Part shown: piece after piece, positions 1 through 4,833 of the stretch
Layout: every line of letters starts with the position of its first letter
Numbering within the stretch: the first letter of the stretch is position 1
DNA from: Demequinaceae bacterium UBA4004
GTDB taxonomy: Bacteria; Actinomycetota; Actinomycetes; Actinomycetales; Demequinaceae
Reading direction: 5' to 3'
Assembly (NCBI GenBank): GCA_002384765.1
Contig: DGBM01000199.1
Location: 407 to 8,460 of the forward strand
DNA length: 8,054 bases
Made by a program: the position numbers and the translations under genes
Notes under the pieces: generated by a model
Told to the model about the DNA's origin: nothing
What the model saw: only the letters and a program-made list of their open reading frames with translations
The model's database searches: none

Positions 1-93
1 GCCGCCACGATTGCCTGGTACCGCGACAACGAGCCGTGGTGGCGCGCCAAGAAGCTCGAGACGGAGATGAAGTACGAGCGCCTGGGGCGCTAG
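1..93 (+). CDS. rfbB: C-terminal end of probable dTDP-glucose 4,6-dehydratase (5'-partial)
   Basis: Only the last 30 codons and the TAG stop (91-93) lie in the window. The visible tail contains TIAWYRDNEPWWR followed by a basic/acidic helix ending in YERLGR. This WY-x-x-NE-x-WWR signature is typical of the C-terminus of RmlB/RfbB dehydratases, which convert dTDP-glucose to dTDP-4-keto-6-deoxyglucose, the committed step to dTDP-L-rhamnose and related sugars in the cytosol. The catalytic SDR part is upstream of the window and cannot be checked, so assignment rests on the tail motif and on the neighbouring glycosyltransferase and epimerase genes. The stop is one base from the stop of the convergent glycosyltransferase, and no clear terminator hairpin with a T-tract separates them. 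A related SDR sugar dehydratase is the main alternative. Confidence 0.72.
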   Translation, partial: AATIAWYRDNEPWWRAKKLETEMKYERLGR

Positions 94-94
94 A

Positions 95-1303
95 TCACCC
101 GGACCGATGCGCCGTGGAGGCAACCTGGTCGAGAAGCGTGGCATAGGCATCGGCCACCGCGGACACATCGAAGCGTTGAGCCCTGATCGCCGCCGCACTG
201 CCCAGCGCCGCGGTGAGCGCGCGGTCGCCGATGAGTCGGTCCAGTGCGGCCGTGAGGGCCGCGACGTCGCCGGTCGGAACCACGATGCCGGACACCTCGG
301 GCTCGACCGCCTCGGCCAGGCCGGGGAGGTCGGAGACCACGACGGCGCATCCGGAGGCCATCGCCTCCAGTAGCGCGACGGGCAGGCCGTCTTGGTCGCC
401 GCTCGCGGCCCGCACCGAGGGGAACACCGCCACGTCCGCCTCGGCGTCGACGCGAACGAGCTGTTCCCGGGTGAGCTGCCCCACAAACGAGACCGGGAGC
501 CCCGCGGCGGCCCGCTCCAAGGTGGCGCGCTCGGGGCCGTCGCCCACGATCGTGAGGTGCCAGCCGTCGCCACCGATCGCGGCGAGGGACGTGATCAGCG
601 GGAGAAAGCCCTTCTTCTCGACCAGGCGCCCCACCGCGAGCAGGCGAACCGGGCCGTCCGTGTCGCGCGCCGCGCGCCCCACGGCAGCGTCGGCGAACTG
701 CGCCACCTGTGCGCCCATCGGCAACACGTGGGTTGCGTGGGCATCTGCGCCAAGCGCGATGGCCCGCGCCCGCATGTCCTCGTTCATCACCGTGACCGCG
801 CGCGCATGGCGGAGCACGGAGCGCTTGAGGGCGCGCGAGATGGGGTCATTGAGGGCGTACAGGTCCCCGCCGAGTGTGGTCACCACGAGCGGGACCCTCG
901 GCGCGGCCCACCGGGCCACCAGGCCCTGAGGAACGATCCAGTGCGCGTGGATGACGTCGGGACGATGTCGGCGCACCTCGCGCCGCACGCCCCACCACTG
1001 CGCGGCCACGAGGAATGGCAACTGCGCCAGACGCGACCGGCGTGAGCGAACATTCTCGAGGATGGCTCCCTGGGCCACGTCCTCCCAGCGTCGTGGGAAG
1101 AATCGATAGCGGGTCACATGAACACCCTCGGCGTCCTCGCTCGCGGCGCCCCCCGGGACGGCAGGCACCAGCAGCCTGGGCGCGAACCTGCCAACCAGGC
1201 CCACGGCCAGGTCCCGCACAAAAGACGGCGTCCCGTCGCCGACCGTGGCGGGGTAGGTCGACGCCAACACCAGGAGGGGCCGGGCTGAGAGGTGCAAAGT
1301 CAT
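95..1303 (-). CDS. GT-B glycosyltransferase, family 4 type
   Basis: A 402-residue protein with the two-domain GT-B layout. The N-terminal acceptor domain begins with LLVLASTYPATVGDGTPSFV (residues 10-29), a pattern common in bacterial GT4 enzymes, and carries HAHW at 119-122. The C-terminal donor domain has VGRLVEKKGF (224-233), VGDGPE (253-258) and the nucleotide-sugar site DGLPVALLEAMASG (305-318). This site gives a D-x7-E form of the GT4 E-x7-E motif (D305, E313). Such enzymes move a sugar from a nucleotide donor to a growing glycan, usually at the inner face of the membrane. The frame stays open to an ATG at 1417, but that would add 38 residues antisense to the epimerase Rossmann fold. 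The ATG at 1303 directly precedes the conserved N-terminus, though its only SD is a weak GGA at 1311-1313. Donor and acceptor cannot be deduced. The context suggests cell-surface polysaccharide assembly. Confidence 0.88.
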   Translation of the reverse strand: MTLHLSARPLLVLASTYPATVGDGTPSFVRDLAVGLVGRFAPRLLVPAVPGGAASEDAEGVHVTRYRFFPRRWEDVAQGAILENVRSRRSRLAQLPFLVAAQWWGVRREVRRHRPDVIHAHWIVPQGLVARWAAPRVPLVVTTLGGDLYALNDPISRALKRSVLRHARAVTVMNEDMRARAIALGADAHATHVLPMGAQVAQFADAAVGRAARDTDGPVRLLAVGRLVEKKGFLPLITSLAAIGGDGWHLTIVGDGPERATLERAAAGLPVSFVGQLTREQLVRVDAEADVAVFPSVRAASGDQDGLPVALLEAMASGCAVVVSDLPGLAEAVEPEVSGIVVPTGDVAALTAALDRLIGDRALTAALGSAAAIRAQRFDVSAVADAYATLLDQVASTAHRSG

Positions 1304-1340
1304 AGGCTTGTCCACTGTGAGTAGCGGCAGGGGCAACCCA

Positions 1341-2204
1341 GTGTATGAGGTGGCGGTCGTGGGCGCCGCCGGCTTTCTGGGCGGCGCGATCATGCGCGCG
1401 TTCGCGGCGGCCGGCACCGGGGCGGTGGGCTACACCCTTGGCAGGCCGATGCTGGTTGACGGCGTTGTCGCCCCCGAGGCACGCGGTGTCCGCACGGTGG
1501 TGTGGTGCGCCTCACGTATTAACCCCAGGCTTGCGGTCGAACAGCCCCACTTGATTGACAAAGACCGTGCCGATCTCGACGATGCGCTCGGCAGGTTTTC
1601 GACATGGGAGCGGCCGCCGCGCATCGTCATCTTCTCCTCGGGAGGCACCGTCTACGGCCCACCGGCGACCCCACCGTTTGTCGAGGATCCGGACCCTAAT
1701 CCCGTCAATGACTACGGGCTCGCCAAGTTGATGATCGAGCGACACGTGCGTGACTCAGGACTCGAATCGGTGGCGCTGCGCGCCTCCAACGCCTATGGCC
1801 CCGGACAGAAGCCGGCACCCGGTCAGGGGGTGTTGGCGCACTGGATGCGCGCAGTCATGAATGGCGAGCACGTGCACGTCTACGGCGAACCTTCGGCCAC
1901 TCGGGACTACGTCTATGTCGATGACGTCGCCCGTGCGGCGGTGGCGGCGCATGCCGTGGAAGTCGCACCGCCCATCGTGAATATCGGTTCTGGGATCGCG
2001 ACATCCCTGAACGACTTGTTGGAGGCACTTCGACCCGTGGTGGCTCCCCGCTGGACGGACGTTGTTGTGCACGGGGCGCGCGATACTGACACCGCTCACA
2101 GCCTCCTCGATGTGACGCTGGCACGCGAGGCCCTCGGGTGGCGGGCGGAGGTCGACATTCGTCGCGGGGTCGAGATGATGTGGGCCTGGCGGCAAACGCA
2201 ATGA
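1341..2204 (+). CDS. Short NAD(P)-dependent sugar-nucleotide epimerase/dehydratase (extended SDR)
   Basis: A 287-residue extended short-chain dehydrogenase. The Rossmann motif is GAAGFLG (8-14), the catalytic serine region FSSGGTVYG (98-106), and the catalytic pair YGLAK (Y125, K129). RASNAYGPGQ (148-156) and RDYVYVDDVARA (188-199) are the usual substrate-domain motifs of GalE/RfbB-like enzymes. The frame opens with TTG at 1308 and GTG at 1317, but GTG 1341 has AGGGG at 1329-1333 seven bases upstream and places the protein start just before the first beta strand, so it is preferred. The protein is short for the family (commonly 300-340). The segment between the glycine motif and VVWCAS (53-58) is compressed, and the second strand lacks the usual acidic residue, ending in TLGR (R35). 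The stop overlaps the next gene's ATG (ATGA), implying translational coupling. The exact sugar substrate is unknown. Confidence 0.87.
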   Translation: MYEVAVVGAAGFLGGAIMRAFAAAGTGAVGYTLGRPMLVDGVVAPEARGVRTVVWCASRINPRLAVEQPHLIDKDRADLDDALGRFSTWERPPRIVIFSSGGTVYGPPATPPFVEDPDPNPVNDYGLAKLMIERHVRDSGLESVALRASNAYGPGQKPAPGQGVLAHWMRAVMNGEHVHVYGEPSATRDYVYVDDVARAAVAAHAVEVAPPIVNIGSGIATSLNDLLEALRPVVAPRWTDVVVHGARDTDTAHSLLDVTLAREALGWRAEVDIRRGVEMMWAWRQTQ

Positions 2205-3133
2205 CTCGGCCAACGCGCGGCGCTTCTCTCAGATGGTCGCTGTTCGCGGTCGCGGTGGCGTTGCTCACCTGGGCGGTCGCCTCTCAATGGGAAGCGGTGT
2301 CCGCAGCCGCCGTAGACGTGGGGTGGGGCGCTATCGGGCTCGCCACCCTGGCCGCAATGGCGGCACTCGGATTCAACACACTGTCGTGGCGCGCGGTGAT
2401 GCGATCGGTAGGCCTGCACGCCCCTGTGGTCGATGCGGCGTCCGTATTCCTTGTTTCCCAGGCGGGCAAGTACGTTCCCGGGGCCGTGTGGCCCGTGCTC
2501 GCGCAATCCGAGTTCGCCCGCGCCCACGGGCTCTCACGGACTCGTGGCATGACTGGTTCGCTCGTCGCGGTGGCGGTGGGCGTCGTGACAGCCGGCGTGG
2601 TCGGCACACTGGGCCTTGTGGCGTGGGCGCCAGGTGCGCTCGCCGACTACTGGTGGGCGTTGGTGGTGGTGGTCGTGCTGGCGACGCTGCTGGTGCCCGC
2701 GGTGCTGACCCGCGCCCTGCGTCTCGGCCTCACGGTGATGCGCAGATCGGCGGAGCCGCCGACGATCATGGGCCGGGCCCTGCTGGTGTCTGCGGCGTGG
2801 TCCGCCGCAAACTGGCTGGCTCTCGGGCTCCAGGCGTGGATTCTGCTGCGGATATTGTCGCCAGGTACGGAAGGGCTGTGGTCTCTGGCTACCGGGGCGT
2901 TTGCGCTGGCGTGGCTCGCCGGCTTCTTGGTGGTGTTTGCGCCGGCTGGAGTCGGCCCGCGGGAGGCGGCCCTGGTGGTACTCCTCGCGGCAGTCGCGAC
3001 CCGTCCTGAGGCGCTCGCGCTCGCGCTCATCAGTCGTTTCGCTATGACGCTCGCGGACGCCGTTGGCCTGGGGTGCGGACTCCTCGCGCGACGGTGGCGG
3101 CGGGACGTGCCGGACCATACTGCTGCTCTTTGA
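2201..3133 (+). CDS. Flippase-like integral membrane protein (LPG_synthase_TM / PF03706-like)
   Basis: A 310-residue, strongly hydrophobic protein with about seven to eight predicted helices (roughly 12-29, 43-60, 118-142, 151-171, 193-218, 232-247, 255-268, 277-296). Two family hallmarks are present: SQAGKYVPGAVWPV (86-99, the GKY-x-PG-x-W motif) and PAGVGPREAAL (248-258, the PGG-x-G-x-REA motif). These occur in the membrane domain shared by MprF flippase and many envelope-glycan membrane proteins. There is no catalytic lysyltransferase domain. The function of stand-alone members is poorly defined; moving a lipid-linked intermediate across the membrane is an inference. ATG 2201 sits in the ATGA overlap with the epimerase stop; an in-frame ATG at 2138 would lie deep inside the epimerase and is rejected. 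The last 92 bases overlap the 3' end of the convergent GT2 gene. Confidence 0.85.
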   Translation: MTRPTRGASLRWSLFAVAVALLTWAVASQWEAVSAAAVDVGWGAIGLATLAAMAALGFNTLSWRAVMRSVGLHAPVVDAASVFLVSQAGKYVPGAVWPVLAQSEFARAHGLSRTRGMTGSLVAVAVGVVTAGVVGTLGLVAWAPGALADYWWALVVVVVLATLLVPAVLTRALRLGLTVMRRSAEPPTIMGRALLVSAAWSAANWLALGLQAWILLRILSPGTEGLWSLATGAFALAWLAGFLVVFAPAGVGPREAALVVLLAAVATRPEALALALISRFAMTLADAVGLGCGLLARRWRRDVPDHTAAL

Positions 3134-4049
3134 GGCGGTACAGCTGGTCCTCACCCAGGATGCGGTTGGTCTTGGCAATGTCTGACAGGACGCCGAGCGC
3201 AAGCGACAGGCCCGCGCCGATGAGGAGAAGCGTTCCCAACATCAGCGACTGATAGTGATTGCCCTCGTCACCGCCAGCGAGAAGCACCGCGTAACGGGCG
3301 AACGGAATCAGGCCAGCGACACCAAACACGGCAGTCAATCCGGCGAAGACCGACCACGGCCTAAACACGATGTAGGAGCGCAGGATGGCCTGGCCCGATC
3401 TCAGCATGTGTTCAAACATGTTCGAAAACAGTCGCGATTCGCGCGTCTTCGCGTTGGTGTCAATCTCCACCGACTCGATGGCGAGGCTCTTGTTGCCTGC
3501 CTGGATGATGGTCTCCATCGTGTAACTGAATTGAGTGACGACGTTGAGGCGGTACAGCGAGTATCGCGAGTAGGCCCTAAATCCGGAGGCCGCGTCGGGC
3601 AGCCTTGTGCCGGCCGCGCGGTTGACCACCCACGACCCAAATCGCTGCATGGCCCTTTTGAACGGGGAGAAGTGGGCGATGGTGTGCGTCTGGCGGTCGC
3701 CGATCACGATGTCGGCACGTCCAGCGAGAATCGGCTCCACCAGGTCGCCGATGCGTTCCTGCGGGTATTGGTTGTCGCCATCGGTGTTGACGACGATGTC
3801 GGCACCGTGTGCAAGCGCAAAGTCGACGCCGTCACGGAATGAGCGCGCGAGGCCCATGCGACGGGTGTGACGGAGAATGTGGTCGACGCCGTGCTCGCGG
3901 GCGACGGCGACGGTGTCGTCGTCAGAACCGTCGTCGACGACCAGAATCTCGATCTTGTCAATGCCTGGAATCGTGCTGGGGATGGTGCGCAGTACCGACG
4001 GAAGCGTCGCTTCCTCGTTGAGACACGGAATTTGGACGATCAGTTTCAC
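3042..4049 (-). CDS. Family 2 glycosyltransferase, polyprenyl-phosphate (DPM1-like) type
   Basis: A 335-residue GT-A enzyme. It starts at a GTG (4047-4049) with GAGAGG at 4055-4060 five bases upstream; the longer open frame to 4286 adds low-complexity arginine-rich sequence antisense to the next gene and is rejected. Motifs in order: IPCLNEE (7-13), VVDDGSDDDT (37-46), the metal-binding NTDGDNQY (88-95) and SGFRAYSR (155-162). A membrane-proximal segment KTRESRLFSNMFEHM follows (201-215). Two hydrophobic helices at about 233-256 and 269-289 anchor the C-terminus. This layout fits enzymes that load a sugar from a nucleotide donor onto a polyprenyl phosphate on the cytoplasmic face, in the DPM synthase style. 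The sugar is unknown. Residues from about 306 onward are read antisense to the flippase-like gene, and the arginine/proline-rich tail after YGPARP looks less conserved. It may be co-transcribed with the small membrane protein gene 56 bp upstream. Confidence 0.9.
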   Translation of the reverse strand: MKLIVQIPCLNEEATLPSVLRTIPSTIPGIDKIEILVVDDGSDDDTVAVAREHGVDHILRHTRRMGLARSFRDGVDFALAHGADIVVNTDGDNQYPQERIGDLVEPILAGRADIVIGDRQTHTIAHFSPFKRAMQRFGSWVVNRAAGTRLPDAASGFRAYSRYSLYRLNVVTQFSYTMETIIQAGNKSLAIESVEIDTNAKTRESRLFSNMFEHMLRSGQAILRSYIVFRPWSVFAGLTAVFGVAGLIPFARYAVLLAGGDEGNHYQSLMLGTLLLIGAGLSLALGVLSDIAKTNRILGEDQLYRLKEQQYGPARPAATVARGVRTPGQRRPRAS

Positions 4050-4105
4050 AGCGGCCTCTCGACGGTTATCAGGGTACTCGAGTGTGTCGAGGAGCTGGCG
4101 CGAGG

Positions 4106-4366
4106 TCAGCGTCGTAGCACGCGACGCGCCAGCGCCGCCACCACGGCCAGCACGATGCCGCCGATCGCACCCCCGACGGCCGCTCCGGCGAGGGAGCTGT
4201 CTGCGAGCGAAGGCGTGAGTGAATCGGCCCACATGGCCTTGCCCAGGAATCCGCCGAGCGCTCCGGCGAGCAGATTGAGCCACCATCCGCCATCGACAAA
4301 GCGGTGAACCTTGGCCGCACCCGAACCGGTCATGGCTCCCAGAATCGTCGCGACCAGGGATTCCAT
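4106..4366 (-). CDS. Small glycine-rich two-helix membrane protein, uncharacterised
   Basis: An 86-residue protein not assigned to a named family. It has a glycine/alanine-rich hydrophobic segment at about 28-46 (LNLLAGALGGFLGKAMWA) and a second at about 57-80 (SSLAGAAVGGAIGGIVLAVV), with GxxxG-type spacing, ending in a basic RRVLRR tail. It is most likely a small inner-membrane protein with helix packing through glycine faces. It resembles small membrane proteins of the GlsB/YeaQ kind only in size and glycine content, so no function is claimed. The start is ATG 4366: there is no SD, but a -10-like TAGCGT ends 6 nt before the ATG, consistent with a leaderless mRNA. The gene sits 56 bp upstream of the GT2 gene on the same strand and diverges from the YegP-family gene. 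A gene is favoured because the frame is open, the product is coherent and promoter-like sequence precedes it. Confidence 0.68.
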   Translation of the reverse strand: MESLVATILGAMTGSGAAKVHRFVDGGWWLNLLAGALGGFLGKAMWADSLTPSLADSSLAGAAVGGAIGGIVLAVVAALARRVLRR

Positions 4367-4372
4367 GGTCGG

Positions 4373-4402
4373 ACGCTAGTCGGAGTGGACTCGACGTGTC
4401 GA
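4373..4402 (-). promoter_or_regulatory. Candidate promoter for the small membrane protein gene (leaderless)
   Basis: Read on the - strand, TCGACA at 4402-4397 matches the -35 consensus at 5 of 6 positions. After an 18-nt spacer comes TAGCGT at 4378-4373, which keeps the T-A-n-n-n-T core of a -10 box. Six bases then separate it from the ATG at 4366, so transcription would start at or beside the start codon. The -35 lies inside the palindrome at 4385-4408. Assignment is by consensus matching only. Confidence 0.45.
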
Positions 4403-4408
4403 GCCCAC
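4385..4408. repeat. 24-bp imperfect palindrome, operator-like
   Basis: Two 11-base arms surround a central GT. The inner arms are CTCGAC (4390-4395) and GTCGAG (4398-4403), perfectly complementary. The outer arms are GTGG (4385-4388) and CCAC (4405-4408), also complementary. One A/C mismatch separates inner and outer parts, so 10 of 11 pairs match. It covers the candidate -35 of the leftward small membrane protein gene and lies about 45 bp upstream of the candidate -35 of the rightward gene. No T-tract follows, so an operator is more likely than a terminator. The regulator is unknown. Confidence 0.5.
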
Positions 4409-4450
4409 CAAGAGGGGGGCACGAGCATCGCGAGGGGGACGTGAGGACTC

Positions 4451-4479
4451 TGGTCAGCCACGGTCGTGCCTCCTAGGAT
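4451..4479 (+). promoter_or_regulatory. Candidate sigma-70-type promoter of the YegP-family gene
   Basis: TGGTCA (4451-4456, 4 of 6 to TTGACA) and TAGGAT (4474-4479, 4 of 6 to TATAAT) are separated by exactly 17 nt. Transcription would begin near 4486, giving a leader of about 36 nt with the SD AAAGGAG at 4508-4514. It is a consensus match only, but spacing, leader length and position all fit. Confidence 0.45.
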
Positions 4480-4521
4480 GGTTCTCACCGAGTACCGCAC
4501 CAGACGCAAAGGAGCACTGGA

Positions 4522-4695
4522 GTGCACTTCGAGATCTATAAGGACAAGGCGGGCGAATTCCGCTTCCGGATCAAAGCCACCAACGGCAACGTCCTCGCAT
4601 TGAGCGAGGGCTACAAGGCGAAGGCCTCAGCCGTGAACGCCATCGACCGCATCAAGTCAGACGCAGCCAGCGCGGAGACAACCGACAACTCATAA
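4522..4695 (+). CDS. YegP family protein (DUF1508), single-repeat form
   Basis: A 57-residue protein with the features of the YegP/DUF1508 family: an opening HFEIYKDKAGEFRFRIKA (2-19), then NGNVLALSEGYKAKASA (21-37) and a closing amphipathic helix VNAIDRIKSDA (38-48). It is one copy of the alpha/beta unit that the larger E. coli YegP carries twice. The biochemical role of the family is not established; it is a small soluble, presumably cytosolic protein. The GTG start (4522-4524) is well supported by AAAGGAG at 4508-4514 with a 7-nt spacer, the strongest SD in the window. The gene appears to be a single transcription unit, with its own candidate promoter upstream and a strong intrinsic terminator 13 nt after the TAA stop. 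By eye its base composition is somewhat less GC-rich than that of neighbouring genes. Confidence 0.87.
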   Translation: MHFEIYKDKAGEFRFRIKATNGNVLALSEGYKAKASAVNAIDRIKSDAASAETTDNS

Positions 4696-4707
4696 TCGTG
4701 GTGAGCG

Positions 4708-4744
4708 CGGCGCCTTTTCCCATGGGGAAGGGCGCCGTTCTTCT
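4708..4744 (+). terminator. Intrinsic terminator after the YegP-family gene
   Basis: A 14-bp stem pairs 4708-4721 (begins CGGCGCC) with 4724-4737 (ends GGCGCCG). All positions pair, two of them as G-T wobbles, around a minimal AT loop that probably opens to CATG. The T-rich run TTCTTCT follows at 4738-4744. It sits 13 nt after the TAA stop and separates this gene from the gcv genes. Confidence 0.85.
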
Positions 4745-4796
4745 GGCCAACGCAGGGTCTGCGTGAGGGCCGCGATGCGCGCCGCGCGGGCCGTGA

Positions 4797-4825
4797 TCTG
4801 TCGCCGGGTCTCGCAGTACGACAGA
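4797..4825. repeat. Inverted repeat TCTGTCG-N15-CGACAGA over the gcvP promoter region
   Basis: Perfect 7-bp arms at 4797-4803 and 4819-4825 have centres 22 bp apart, about two helical turns. The left arm lies where a -35 box would be and the right arm overlaps the candidate -10 CAGAAT (4822-4827). This is the geometry expected for a dimeric regulator blocking a promoter. With a 15-nt gap it could also arise by chance, and no known regulator site was recognised. Confidence 0.4.
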
Positions 4826-4827
4826 AT
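4798..4827 (+). promoter_or_regulatory. Candidate leaderless promoter of gcvP
   Basis: CAGAAT at 4822-4827 fits the n-A-n-n-n-T core of a -10 box and ends 6 nt before GTG 4834, so the transcript would begin at the start codon. The best -35 candidate is a weak CTGTCG (4798-4803, 3 of 6) with an 18-nt spacer. No SD lies upstream of the GTG, which supports a leaderless mRNA. The evidence is positional only. Confidence 0.4.
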
Positions 4828-4833
4828 GGGCTC

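Noticed and set aside
107..1045. Several + strand open frames opposite the GT4 glycosyltransferase
   Set aside because: The products are serine/arginine/threonine-rich shadows without family motifs, while the - strand frame carries a full set of GT-B motifs.
1304..1417. N-terminal extension of the GT4 glycosyltransferase to an ATG at 1417
   Set aside because: The extra 38 residues are low-complexity and antisense to the epimerase Rossmann motif, while the family's conserved N-terminus begins right after ATG 1303.
3406..3428. Palindromic-looking TGTTCAAACATGTTCGAA sequence inside the GT2 gene
   Set aside because: It lies well within coding sequence (the SNMFEHM region) and the codons are explained by the protein; no promoter context.
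4050..4286. 79-residue upstream extension of the GT2 frame
   Set aside because: It is arginine-rich shadow sequence overlapping the small membrane protein gene; GTG 4049 has a good SD and directly precedes the conserved IPCLNEE motif.
4745..4833. Glycine riboswitch upstream of gcvP
   Set aside because: Only about 90 nt are available after the terminator, and the conserved glycine aptamer core was not recognised; the candidate promoter lies at the start codon.
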